Shown here piece by piece: positions 1 through 11,200 of a stretch of DNA of 64,000 nucleotides (the first letter of the stretch is position 1; each line of letters opens with the position of its first letter). This stretch comes from Taeniopygia guttata. Lineage: Eukaryota > Chordata > Aves > Passeriformes > Estrildidae. Location of the stretch: assembly GCF_048771995.1 (NCBI RefSeq), contig NC_133032.1, positions 29,227,501 through 29,291,500 of the forward strand, in the 5' to 3' direction. The notes below the pieces were generated by a model. It saw only the letters and a program-made list of their open reading frames with translations, was not told where the DNA came from and ran no database searches. The translations under genes were made by a program, and so were the position numbers.

Positions 1-148
1 TGGTCAGGACCTGTGGACCCGTGATCCAGGCCCCTGGATCAGGGACCCCTGGGGGTGCCGTGCAGCAGCACCTGCACAGAGCAGCAGAGCCTGGGCGCAG
101 TGACCCCTCAGCGTGGTGAAGCACGGCTGCACACCGGCCCTCGGGGCC

Positions 149-260
149 CCTGTACGCAGGGAAATGTTGGCCCTGGGCCGCCCATGTGGCATGGCCACAC
201 AACTGGCCCGCAGGCTCCTTGTACACCAGGGAAGTGGTGGCCCTGGGCCGCCCATGTGGC
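149..260. repeat. Two-copy 70-bp-period GC-rich duplication
   Basis: Bases 149-190 and 219-260 line up at an offset of exactly 70. Both contain the core GGCCCTGGGCCGCCCATGTG, and the flanking bases (GTAC..CAGGGAA) also match with a few substitutions. It looks like a decayed minisatellite or local duplication. The open frames crossing it are probably a by-product of its GC content. Confidence 0.75.
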
Positions 261-523
261 ACAGCCTCCTCTGCTTGCCTGCCCTGCGGATTCCCTCAGC
301 TGGCTGGGCACAGCAGGAGCACGTGGACAGTGCCAGGGTGGTGGAGGTGACAGGAGCTGGGTCTTGGGGGTGAGCTTTTGGGTCCATCTTGGAAACTAAC
401 AGGGGAACAGTGCAGACTTTGAGGGGTGTTTGGAGTGTGTCATCGTGGATCTGTGGTGGATGCTCAGTCCCAGCCTGAACTCAGGCTGAGGGGTGTGTGG
501 CTCTGTGCTCTGGGTGGAACAGA

Positions 524-690
524 GAAATCATAGATGGGTTTGGAAGGGACCTGAGAGCTCATCTCATTCCACCCCCTGCCACGGGAAGGGACAACTTCCA
601 CTACGCTGGCTTCCACCAAGTCCTGTCCAACTTGGCCTTGAACATATCCAGGGATGAGGCAGCCACAGCTTCTCTGGGCAGCATTCTGCT
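524..690 (-). mobile_element. CR1 LINE fragment, antisense
   Basis: The plus strand reads like the complement of a CR1 3' region: it starts with AATCATAGATGGGTTTGGAA, then GGGACCTGAGAGCTCATCTC, a CCCCCTGCCACGGGAAGGGACA segment, a TCCAACTTGGCCTTGAACA segment and TTCTCTGGGCA. This order is typical of avian CR1 copies. It is a truncated, diverged relic with no coding capacity. The boundaries are approximate. Confidence 0.75.
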
Positions 691-3294
691 GGGAGTACTG
701 CTGCTGCTCTGGGCAACAAGCGCTGCAAAAAAAGGTGCTTGGCTATGCAGAAGTCCCAGTTACTGGGATTAAAAAGCAATGTGGCCCTGGTGGAGGGAAT
801 CCCAAACCTGGTTTAGTGTGAACATCCTTGTTCTGGACAGAGAAGCATACTGGTGAGGTGATGCTCAGCTCTCTCTGAGGAACAGAGAGGAAGGCATGTT
901 TGGTAACTCTGTGGATCAAAAGATCCATGCTTTCTTCTCTAGGAAGAAGGTTAAAAAGTTTGGGTGGGGCATGTTTTGAGAGGAGGAGGTCTGTTGCCTT
1001 TTTTTCTCCAAACGAAGCTAAAGTCTTTCAGGTACTACCAGAGCATGGAGAATCCTGAGACAAGGGATGATAATTTGACAGTGAAAGCTGAGGTGTTATT
1101 TTTTTTCCCCTGGTCTTGTCCAGATAATCCCCCCATGTAATCTCCTGGATTTTGTTCCCTCCCATCCTGCCCTGTCTGTTATGCATGTAGCTGCAGTTAA
1201 ATGTCTATATGAATATGTTTTGTTGCTTGAACATTATGCAAAGGCAGTAACTTACTGCAGGAGGTGTGGAGGGCTTGTGTTTCTGCTCTGTTTTGAAACA
1301 GAATTCTTAGATGCATGAGTGCTGTGCTACTCTACTGGTTTTACCTAAATGTGACTAAGGGATTAAATACCTAACTCTTCTTGTGGAATCTGATCCAGCT
1401 GAACTGCAGTCCACTCCTGCCCAAATTCATGCAGCAACACCTGTAATTTTAGGGGGTCCTTGTAGTTTTAGGGATTATTTATCCTTGTTTCTGAGCACAG
1501 TTGTGTTGTGTTTGAGCAGGGCTAGCTAGAAGACCTGTGAAGGAGACTTCTGAAGAACCTTAGTTGAAAAGTTTTCATGCTGTTTAAAAGCCCTTAAAGA
1601 AAAAAAAACAAGGCTTTCCCAGGTTTCTCTAAATTTTTACATTCTTTCTACCTGACAGACCCATATGGGAAAGGGTAGAACAAGTGATATCCATCAGTGC
1701 TAATCTTCTGTGATTGGCTGTCCCTAGAGAGAAAAGGTTTTCCTTCATGATGGGTCTGTTCAGCCAGGACAGAAGCCTGCTGGCAGACCGTGGAAGAGTA
1801 AGATCTACAGGGTGTGGCAAGTGGTTTTTTTCTGGCAAATGTTTTTTTTCCCTGCCCTGGAATCTGCATTTAGGAGCTGTTTGCAGCTTTGCTCTTGGAA
1901 AGGCTGCTGCACGACAGAATGGATTGACATACTCTTGAGAGCCTGGATTCTGCATGGAGAGTTCAGAGAAATAAGATGTGAATTCTTAGGAGTGTGTATG
2001 GCAGGGATTGATTGAGAGTGGGAACTTGGAGAGCATAACCATGGAAACAAGTGCAAGGCAGTGAGGTTTGAGCAGTTCCCTGCTCTGAGCACTCCTGTAT
2101 AAGGTGGGGGCTTCTGCTCTGTGTCCGCACTCTGTGCCATGCTGCCAGCCTTGGCTGTTTCTGGATCAACACTAGACCCTGCTGTGCTGGATTGTAACCA
2201 TAACTGGTGAATAAAGGAGTGATCAAGCAGAATCTGGAGGCACGTCACACTCCTGCCTGCAGTAAGAGAGGAAGTGGTGGTTGGTGTCAAGGGCATCTTC
2301 TGTGGCTGAGCAGTTGGCATGGGCTAGGAGCTGTTGGAGTAACACAGAGCTTTCTCCACTTTTCCCTCACCTCCTTTGACTTGTTGCAGGAGTTTTGATC
2401 CTTTTGCAGGCAGATGGACCTGTGTTTCTGTGCCAGTCCAAGATGCCAGTGTAGCCTAGAGAACAGAGCACAGGTGAATTTTCAGGAGACTTTGCTGTAA
2501 TGGCCTTTCTGAAGAATCTACTTTTTTCTCTCTACCCTCACTGTAAGGGAAGGCAGGGGACTGATTTGCAGGACTTTCCCTTTGTAGCATCCACTGTAGT
2601 GTTAGCATTTGGGTGTGGTCAAATGCTGATTACAAACCTGAAAGCCTCTGCTGCCAGCAGAAATTCAGTATAGAGATAAATAAAATCTTCCAGATGGTAA
2701 AATTTCTTCTCTTAAACATGCAAGTCATTTTACTCACAGAGATACAGATTACTTCAGCTTTGTGTGCCCTTTGTGGTGGTGGGCATTGTCTCCAAAATAA
2801 GGTGAGAACAAAACCTGTCTCTAGCTACTGTCAAACTTAATGTGAACTACCTTTGCCACCTCCAGATGGCCTGCCTGGATTTAAGGTCTGCATCTTCATG
2901 CTTGTATTTCTTGTGACTTGGTGTTTCTTTTGTTGTTGTTTCCTTTGCTCTCTGATTTGTTTTGCATCAGAAGTTCTGTAACTTCAAACTTCTGTACAAA
3001 CAAAGGGATTTATGTGTCTTTTGTGACTGGGTGTAGTTGGAGTGCTCAAATGGTAAGCTTGACTAGAACTGCAGTTTGCAGTTCCATTTTCAGTTACTAC
3101 AAAGTAATCATAAACAAAATTCCAAGTAGTGGTTTAGTTTCCTCTCAGTGCTAGACTATGTGACCTCCGCTTGCTAATGGTTTTTGACAGGGCAAGGCAC
3201 TGGCTATGCACAAATAAAGAGTAAGAAAAATAATCCTGAACTTCAAAGCTATTTGTTTCCTCTAGAAAGTTTTCATATAAGCAACAGAATGTCA

Positions 3295-3297
<3 letters not shown>

Positions 3298-3353
<56 letters not shown>
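3298..3353. repeat. Uninterrupted T tract of 56 bases
   Basis: The tract runs from 3298 to 3353 without a break, followed by a single C and five more T. This could be the poly-A tail of an old minus-strand retrocopy or a simple-repeat expansion. I recognise no retrocopied gene on its right side. The exact length is likely unreliable in any assembly. Confidence 0.95.
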
Positions 3354-4257
3354 CTTTTTCCTGTGAGAACTGCTTGGGATGAACTTGCACTGGTCTTCCA
3401 CTTTATTCTATTAATTATTTGTTGTAGTATACTATCCTCTGATATCCTTAGGTAGAGAAGGAGAGCTCATCTAACAGTGCCTGAAAAATATCTGTAGCAA
3501 TCCTAACTCAAACCTACACTTGTATTAGTCAAATCAGCCTGGTGTCTAATTTGAAACACCAGTAAATCTGCTTTGGTACTTCCCACCTCTGTCTCAGCTT
3601 TTCTGTGTAAGAAAAATCTGTGGAATAACAACCCCAAGGTTCCTCTGCTCCCAACACCTGTTGAATTAGGCCCTTTTCTGACCCAGAGATAGGGCAACTG
3701 AGAGGCATTTTAAAACATTTATTCTATTATTAGCCTCATGTGAAGGGTGAGACAATACAGATGTTATAATTCACGCCATCACAATTAGAAGACAATTATT
3801 TCCTAATTACAATACAATATAAACGTTTCCTGGCCTACCAGCTTTAGCTACGCCATGTTGTAAATGCCTTAAATCATCTAATCATCTAAAATTACCTCTT
3901 GCGGGTCCTAACACAATGCATCTTTGATAGCTCTAATTCTCCAAAGTATCTAGTCTTATTTGCAAGGCCATCATTTGAAACTTATTTCTAGTTCTAATTC
4001 TCTCTCAACAGTTGTCCTTCCTATTCCGCGGCATTTCTAAGTCAGCATTTCTTATCTCCAGGTTGCATAGAGATGCACAGTGCGTGAGCCTTCTGTCAGG
4101 CTTTGAGAACTCCCTACAAATCCATTTCCCGCCATCACCAATCTGCACTTTCAGGGAGGGTTCGTGACTTGCCTCCCTTCTCTGCCCATTTGGGAAGGAA
4201 GAAGAAGGGAGGGAGGGGGAGGGTAAAGAAAGGGGGTAGAGAGGGAGGGAATCGTGG

Positions 4258-4425
4258 CGGGGAGCTGCTGTACCTGCCCGGCGAGGCTGTGGGGAGCTGC
4301 TGTACCTGCCCGGCCGGGCTGTGGGGATCCGCTGTCCCGGCCCCTGTGGGGAGCCGCTGTCCCGGCCGGGCTGTGGGGAGCCGCTGTCCCGGCCGGGCTG
4401 TGGGGAGCCGCTGTCCCGGCCCGGC
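4258..4425. repeat. UNC80: GC-rich degenerate tandem array, about 27-bp unit
   Basis: The phrase CTGTGGGGAGC(T/C)GCTGT(A/C)CC followed by a GGCC-rich spacer recurs about six times. The last three copies (GGGAGCCGCTGTCCCGGCC) are nearly identical and the first two carry CTGCTGTACCTGCCCGGC instead. It runs directly into the 36-bp array on its right. The two arrays have different units, so they arose separately. Confidence 0.8.
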
Positions 4426-4821
4426 GGGCCGTGGGACGCTCCGGGAGGGCCGGTGCCCGGCGGGCCGTGGGACGCCCGGGCAGGGCCGGTGTCCGGCGGG
4501 CCGTGGGACGCTCCGGCAGGGCCGGTGCCCGGCGGGCCGTGGGACGCTCCGGCAGGGCCGGTGCCCGGCGGGCCGTGGGACGCTCCGGCAGGGCCGGTGC
4601 CCGGCGGGCCGTGGGACGCTCCGGCAGGGCCGGTGCCCGGCGGGCCGTGGGACGCTCCGGCAGGGCCGGTGCCCGGCGGGCCGTGGGACGCTCCGGCAGG
4701 GCCGGTGCCCGGCGGGCCGTGGGACGCTCCGGCAGGGCCGGTGCCCGGCGGGCCGTGGGACGCTCCGGCAGGGCCGGTGCCCGGCGGGCCGTGGGACGCC
4801 CCGGCAGGGCCGGTGCCTGGC
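4426..4821. repeat. UNC80: 36-bp minisatellite, 11 copies, in the UNC80 promoter
   Basis: The unit starts GGGCCGTGGGACGCTCCGGC and ends AGGGCCGGTGCCCGGC. It repeats head to tail with starts at 4426, 4462 and so on to 4786. Copies 1, 2 and 11 carry substitutions and the middle eight are close to identical, as expected of an array that still homogenises by slippage or unequal exchange. The 36-bp length is a multiple of three, so long open frames run through it in several frames on both strands. These are repeat artefacts. Confidence 0.95.
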
Positions 4822-5123
4822 GGCGCGGCCCGGCCCCGCGGCGGCGGAGCGCAGCCCTGTTGCTGGCGGCGCGGTGCGGGAAGTTTGGCGGGCGGCGCCT
4901 CCGCCGCCTCCCTCCCCCGGCACCGCCCGCTCCGGGCGCGGGGAGCTGGCCACAGAGGGAGGTGCTGAAGGCACGGAGGAAGCCGGAGGACGCGGACATC
5001 TTCGCTCCCCCGAATTCCCTCCCTGCCTCCTGCAGCCATCTTGCACCAGCGGGGCCGAGGGAGGGTTGGGCTGCGGGGAGCGGAGGGGAGAGGGTGAAGA
5101 GTTGCGGAGAGCCAGAGGCGGCC

Positions 5124-5153
5124 ATGGGAGATCCCGGCCGGGGCGTCTGCTGA
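5124..5153 (+). promoter_or_regulatory. UNC80: Upstream ORF (9 codons plus stop) in UNC80 5' leader
   Basis: An ATG in a strong Kozak setting (GCGGCCATGG) opens a nine-residue frame, MGDPGRGVC, that stops at TGA 5151-5153. The UNC80 start codon follows 25 bases after the stop, in another frame. If the transcript begins upstream of 5124, ribosomes would meet this ORF first, which usually lowers and conditions translation of the main frame. Confidence 0.6.
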
Positions 5154-5178
5154 GACTGCAGCGGCTGTCATCAGCATC

Positions 5179-5270
5179 ATGGTGAAAAGGAAAAGCTCCG
5201 AGGGCCAGGAGCAGGAGAGTGGCCGTGGCATCCCTCTGCCCATCCAGACCTTCCTATGGAGGCAGACCAG
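5179..5270 (+). CDS. UNC80: UNC80 coding exon 1
   Basis: It encodes residues 1-30 plus two bases: [12 protein letters not shown], then [14 protein letters not shown], the conserved N terminus. The donor is CAG|GTAAGA at 5271. The first in-frame upstream stop is TGA at 4966. The 1.3-kb intron 1 that follows contains A and T runs near 5394-5437 and nothing else I recognise. Confidence 0.95.
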
Positions 5271-8200
5271 GTAAGAGCAGGCACTTGGGATGCACCTGCA
5301 ACAGGGCAGTGGAAGTGCGGAGGGGCTGCGGGCCAGCTGCTGCCCGGAGGCACGGAGGATGCAGTTGTTACTGCAGCTGCAATGTGAAGCAGTGAAAAAA
5401 AAATTTTTTTTTGTGGTTGTTGTTTTTTTTTTTTTTACTCAGTATAGAGCAATTTGTGTGTATCTGGTGTGGGAGGAGGTCTCAAGGCAGCTTAACCTAG
5501 TGGAAGTCCCAGGTAGCTTCTTGATTTGACTTTAAACCATCCATGTCTGTTTCTCTATGCACCTTTCCCTTCCTCCCTGTCCCGTGCTCCCCTTCCCCTC
5601 CATCCCCCATCTTTTAAAAGAACTCAGTGTGCTCTTGTAGCAGAAGCAGCATCCATCAGTGCTGCGCCAGACCTGCAGCTTTGCTTCTGTCTGTATTTGC
5701 AGCTGTCCTGGCAGTGTAATCTGTGCTTTGAGAGGCCGGCATGCAAGCAGATATGTCCAAGTGTCACCTTATTTCACGGGACTGGAGAGTGAGGGACTCG
5801 CAGAATGTATGGCTGGTGCTTTATGTTCCTTCTGAATCCTGTCAGTCTCCTGTCCTAGCAGGATTCCAAATCGAAAACATTGTGGGGGCAGTGGGGAAGG
5901 TTGGAAGATTTGAAGGTTGTGGCTCTAATTTAAGGCCTCAGTCGCAAAATCCCCTTTTACCACAGCCAGTGTCCTTCAAAATAAAAATAAAAAAACCAAG
6001 CCTGCAATAAGGTGACCTGATTAATTTTTTTTAATATTTACTCTGATCTCATTCTGGAGGAGAGTGATAGAGGGTGAGTGTTCTCGACATGCAGCATACA
6101 GGCCTGCACTTCACCATGAGCCTTCCACATCAGCAGCTGTGCAGAAAAAAAATATTTAATACAGAGCTGGCAAGTTGATCTCTGGCTTAAAATAGAGGCA
6201 AGGCAAAGTTCAGTAATATTTAACAAATTTTAAAGAGGATATGTTGAAAATCTTTCACTGAGGTAAAATGGCTGAAAATTGTCTGATGGAAGATTTTATC
6301 CCTGGGAATGTGTGGGCTGAATTAAATACCTCTTGACATATCAGGGTGGGTACTTTTTCTTCTGGAAAAGATAACAGCATTTATCAGATGTCATCAACAG
6401 GTATCTATCATAGTTTTTGCTTATGTCTTCCTTTGCAATGAGTTTCTCAGCCTTTTGATAGGTTTCTGACATGAGAGGAATCCTAAAAATAACTAAGAAA
6501 AATACATGTTGATGTACTGGGTCTCTAATGCTGCTTCTCCTTTCTTTCAGTGCATTTTTAAGACCTAAACTGGGGAAGCAATATGAAGCTTCCTGTGTGG
6601 TACGTACATCTGTCTCTTTTTCAATGCATGCTAGTAACTGACTTGTCATGCAGATCAATCTGACCATAGTGGCTGATCAGTTCCACAAGTGGATTCAGTC
6701 CATTCAGCTTCATTTTGTACTCCTATCACATGAAGGATTTGAAATTTTTCCCATGTAGAGAATCTGTGTATCATGTCCATCTTTAGACAAAACAAAAATA
6801 ATTTATTTGGATATTAGTAATAAGTAATTCATTAGTAATGCTGTAGTAATGAAATAAATAATGACATGGGCAAACCGAGCTATGACAGTCTGGGTCTAAC
6901 CTTGCAGTTCACCCTGTGTGGATGTGCTTTTGCATGAGATTGATCCAGTTTCAGTTTGCAATTCCTGATGGTTTTTCAAGCTTATAATATGGAAAATCTA
7001 AACAATATTAACAGACTTTGAACAATACTTTTACCATTGCGCAACATAGGAAACATTTATACTGAAAATTAGAGGGAGCGTATCTTATCAGAATTACTAA
7101 GACGAGGCTGTTATGCAGATACAAATAACTCTGATTTCTAAATGTACTTCAAATAAAGCCTCAAGTTACTGCCAAAAAGGAGGGAAAAGGGAAGACATGA
7201 AGCAAGTTCAAATAAGATGGGCATCTAGAGAATTTCAGAATTCCTTGAATGGTTGCTGGTCTTTGGATTACTTAAAGTACATTAGTCAGTCGCAGCCAAA
7301 CTTGACAGAGTGGAAAAATTTGGTCTGGACGTGTATCTTAATAGTTTAAAGTTCTTAGGCCGCTCTGCAGCAATTTTCTGACTTCCTTCTTACAAGGCAT
7401 TATGCTGGAGAGGCTGTATCTGTTGCTGAGTCATTTTCTTCTAAGAAATCCATAAATTTTTCAGAGTTTTTGCTAGATACCAGATAGAGATAGAGGATTG
7501 CTGGCTTAGTGTGTTGGTGAGTAAAATGTTCAGTTCTAGCATATGCAGCAGTGATGACTGGTTAATGCCTACTGACAGTATCTGGTTGTTGAGAGGCTGG
7601 AAAATGGAACTTGCTTGTCCTTTACCAGGAGCTGTGCCTTGGGGCACCTCTAACCTGGGGGCTGTGGCTTCATCTGTGGGTAGAGGGGCAGAGCTTCCTT
7701 CTCTGTGAGGTGCCTCTCTGCCTGTAACTCCTTTTGCTTCCTGCTGGGCTGTTGGCATCAGGTCCCTGAGGCTAATTGCAAAGCACCTTTCTTCTGGGAG
7801 CACATACTGGAATTTACTAAGTGTGAAAAACAAACTACACCCTAAAAACCCTCTAAACTGCGAGACAACCTAAATCACATGCTTCAGCCAGGAGAAAGGG
7901 AGCTCTGAAAACAGGCATTTCATAAACATCCAATAAATTTCCACCTCTTGGATGAAGAACCTGATTATTCTCCAGTTCTTAACATAATCATTAAATTATG
8001 GTAGAAACTGCTCAAAGGTGGAACTTAGCTTTGAGGAATTTTTGGGTAACAGGCTGAATTGACACATTCGCTGCCTTATGCTTCAGCTGTTTCCTCCTCC
8101 TACTGGTGTCCCCTTTCTGTATTATCCAGTGGGGCAGCAGAGTGCTGCATGCATGGGTGAGACAGGGTTTCTGGAACTTGACAGGTACTTGACTTGTCTT

Positions 8201-11200
8201 CTGAAACCTCCTGCTGACTATCTAATACCCCTGTATTCACTATTCTGCCTAAAAATATTGTGCACATGTTGCATGATCTATCCTTTTGTAATTCTCTGGC
8301 CAGAATTGTTGTAGACATTTCTATGGGCTGTCAACTGTCTGGCAGTGCATATGACACAACACTGTGCAGCATTCTATTGTTTTTCTTGCCTCTAAACTTG
8401 CTGCAGTGGAGTTTGCTGCCTATTGTGCCTTGAGGAAGCAGATGTTGGAGTCTGAGATTCATTGAGTGCAGCATCTGGTCTGCAAGAGCATATTGCACTG
8501 TTTATTTGGGGTCTGCTATATACCATAATACTTGAGGAAAAAAACCTGGCCCTTTCATTGCATGGTTCTCTTTACCTGAACCATGAATAGTAGTCTTTAA
8601 GCTGAAGATAAATACCCTCCCCCATAGGTTATCTTACAACATCTAAATGTTTGTGCCTCAGTATGGGTTTAATGTTCTTCCTCCTCCCCATTCTGAAGTT
8701 GTTCTGCCCTGACACGAGGCCATCCCTGATGTGCCTGAGTCAAAGCTGTGAATGACCTCACAGGAAAGCATGTGAGTGCTGTACAAAGCCAATGCATTTT
8801 TTGGGTGATGGTAAGGAACTCAAAGATATGCTTAAATTCTTCTGCTCTGGTTTGCATTGGCCGTGGAAGAACTCAAATGTTTTCTGGAGGATCTTCTGCT
8901 CTGGTTTGCGTTGGCCGTGGAAGAACTCAAATGTTTTCTGGATGATCCTGAAAATTCAGTTTCCCTCTCTTCTAGGCTTTTTTTTTTTTTGTGGGTTTTT
9001 TTTTCCCTTGTTTTTGAAAATGTACTTACATGTTTTGTTATTGTGGATAACTATAGGATAGCTATGGAACAAAGTTCAGAAAGAGGTCACCTTTATTTTA
9101 CCCAGCCAATGGGCATGGTTGCAGAAATGTGAATTTCTGTGAGTAAAGTGTTTGGCATCTGTGTTTCATTACTTCTGAATGTTTATTCACAATATTTATA
9201 TTATTGCTATATTTAGTAAACAATGGAGTCTTACCATCTCTTGTGCTATGAACTCCTAGCTTCCCAGATCTCTCCAGGAACTCTTCCTTGCTAGGTGGAC
9301 CTGCCCTAGATTGACAGCACTTTCTGCCTGTCTCTTTCCAGTCAGTCTGAAGTGACTTCAGCAGTGGTCTCAGCTTTCCTCCATGATGCAGGCTGAGCTT
9401 TGGAAGGACAGGGCATTAAGGTCCCCACCAAGGACACAAGCTGAGTTCAAGAAGCACTAAGCATTTCTCTGTGTTTCTGCCATGGTTCTTGTGTGCCTGG
9501 ACTGGGTAATCCTGTAGGGATACTCCTGGCACTCCTGAGACGATGTAACAGGAGATACTGAGCTTCCCAAGGTAGCCTCTGGGCACCCTCTGTCACCCCC
9601 TGGCTGACCTCTTCCTGCCTTATGCAATTCACTGCAGGTACAGCTTCCCTGGGCTTAGAGCAAGGGAAGTTCAAGTGAAGCTGTTTAGGAAGCCGTGACA
9701 AAGCCCAGGCAGAATGCTGCTGAAATGGGAACAGATAGCCTGAAGGTGCCTAGACAAGACGGACAGGACAGAGCAGACAGTGACCCACAGGCTGATCCTG
9801 GTCACAAGGTATTTGGCAGTGCCTTTGGCTCTTGGTGGAGATGAAGGTAAAAGGAGAACAGCAGCAGTGGGAAGGCAGCCAGACAAGGCTGGCCACCATT
9901 CCCTGTGAAAACAGCTGTCACCACCAGGCTAAAAGGAAAAATGCTTGTGTAAGTGGTCCTGAGGGAGCTGAACACACACACAGCCTGCTGAAAGGGACTG
10001 TTTCTCCAGCCAAGGCACTAACTTCCCTCACTATCCCCTTGGCAGATGTTCTTCATCTGCCTTTGGTGCGTGTGGGGTGTTGCAGGCTTCAACAAGCCTG
10101 CTGTAAGTAGGTGTTTCCTTAGCCAAGCTGCAGCCCTGAGCCCTGAGGCTGTGGCTCTGGATGTACCCAGAGCATGACAGTATCTGTCTTCTGACTCACT
10201 CACAGGAAGCTTTTTCAGACATTCTCATTCAGCCTTCTTATTTGAGCATGGAACTCTGAGCTGTAGCAGCAGTTCTTAGTTCATGCAAGGTAAAAATTAG
10301 GTCTTCTGCCCCTGTAGCAGGTCCTGAAAGAGAAGAGCCATAGCACACTGAAAAGGAGGCTCAGGAGCAACACAGGACCTTGCACCTTGAGTGTCTGGTA
10401 TAGACAAAAGCTGCACCTTTATGGAGAACTCCAGGCAAATTCCACAGGAAGGCTTGTCCAAAGAACTGCGTGTTCCTGTTGGACATCCAGTGCTTTCCAT
10501 ACAGCAGCTTTTGTGTTTGCATTTTTTCTGGCAACATATGGTACTTCTGTCTCAGATGCTTGTGATCACATCAGCTATTCCAGAAGCTAATCTTTCATTG
10601 CAGTACAGAAATACTTAGCTTTCTACTCAGGCCTGGAAAGAACAGAAGAATCTGGTGGCTAACCACATAGGGAAATCTTCACAAGGGCTCAGCAGCCCAA
10701 AATGTCTTGATAAATACAAGCCTAATCTAAAGATAAAATTGCAAACTCCTTAGCTGCCTGTTGAGTTTCTGAAGCATGCTGACAGTGGGACAGAGCTTGC
10801 AGAAGGCAACTGCTGGGGAACTTTCTACCTGATGCCATTGAAGTACCCAGGAATGAGACCTTGACTAGAAAGCCAGGGAGCAACAAGGTGTCTTCTGTCA
10901 CACTTCAGAATAGGGTTGGTGTTTTTATTTCTCCCCTTGCCCTGCAAACTGAACAGCTTTGTCAACTCTACTAAAGTGTGAGCTTATGGTTTGGCTTCTG
11001 TGCTGGAAGTGAGATCATTCAATTCCGTAAGCCTTGGTCAGCACGGGTGCTTGGCAGTCCTTTCAGTGAGCTAATCCAGCTCACTAATATGAGTAGGAAC
11101 TGCTTACCTCTGTTCTGACCTTCCTTTTGGCTTGTGTAGGGGCTTGGCTTGGCTGAATGAAGGATTCATTGAGCCCCAGAGCCAACGGAAGGGTGGAAAT

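Larger units (their letters stand above)
1..4239. other. Intergenic region upstream of UNC80
   Basis: I recognise no gene here on either strand. The open frames are short, overlap each other and show no familiar protein. The stretch holds a 70-bp-period duplication near its left end, a CR1 fragment around 524-690 and a very long T tract at 3298-3353. The rest looks like ordinary AT-leaning intergenic DNA. Distal regulatory elements of UNC80 could lie here, but I cannot identify one by eye. Confidence 0.6.
4240..5178 (+). promoter_or_regulatory. UNC80: UNC80 CpG-island promoter and 5' UTR region
   Basis: Base composition changes sharply to GC- and CpG-rich at about 4240 and returns to intronic composition soon after exon 1. 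I see no convincing TATA box near the start codon. The island contains the 36-bp minisatellite and a second repeat array. The stretch from about 4830 to 5178, between the repeats and the start codon, is the likeliest place for the transcription start and 5' UTR. No exact start site can be placed from the sequence. Confidence 0.75.

Noticed and set aside
497..772. 91-aa plus-strand open frame
   Set aside because: It is largely the complement of a CR1 relic.
4103..5185. Plus-strand open frames of 360, 299 and 215 aa across the promoter
   Set aside because: Same repeat artefact. The 215-aa frame ends at the in-frame stop 4966-4968 upstream of the UNC80 start.
4005..5243. Long minus-strand open frames (up to 412 aa) across the promoter
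   Set aside because: They follow the 36-bp repeat, whose unit is a multiple of three, so many frames stay open on both strands. The proteins are repeats of one 12-residue unit with no known domain, and they overlap the UNC80 start.
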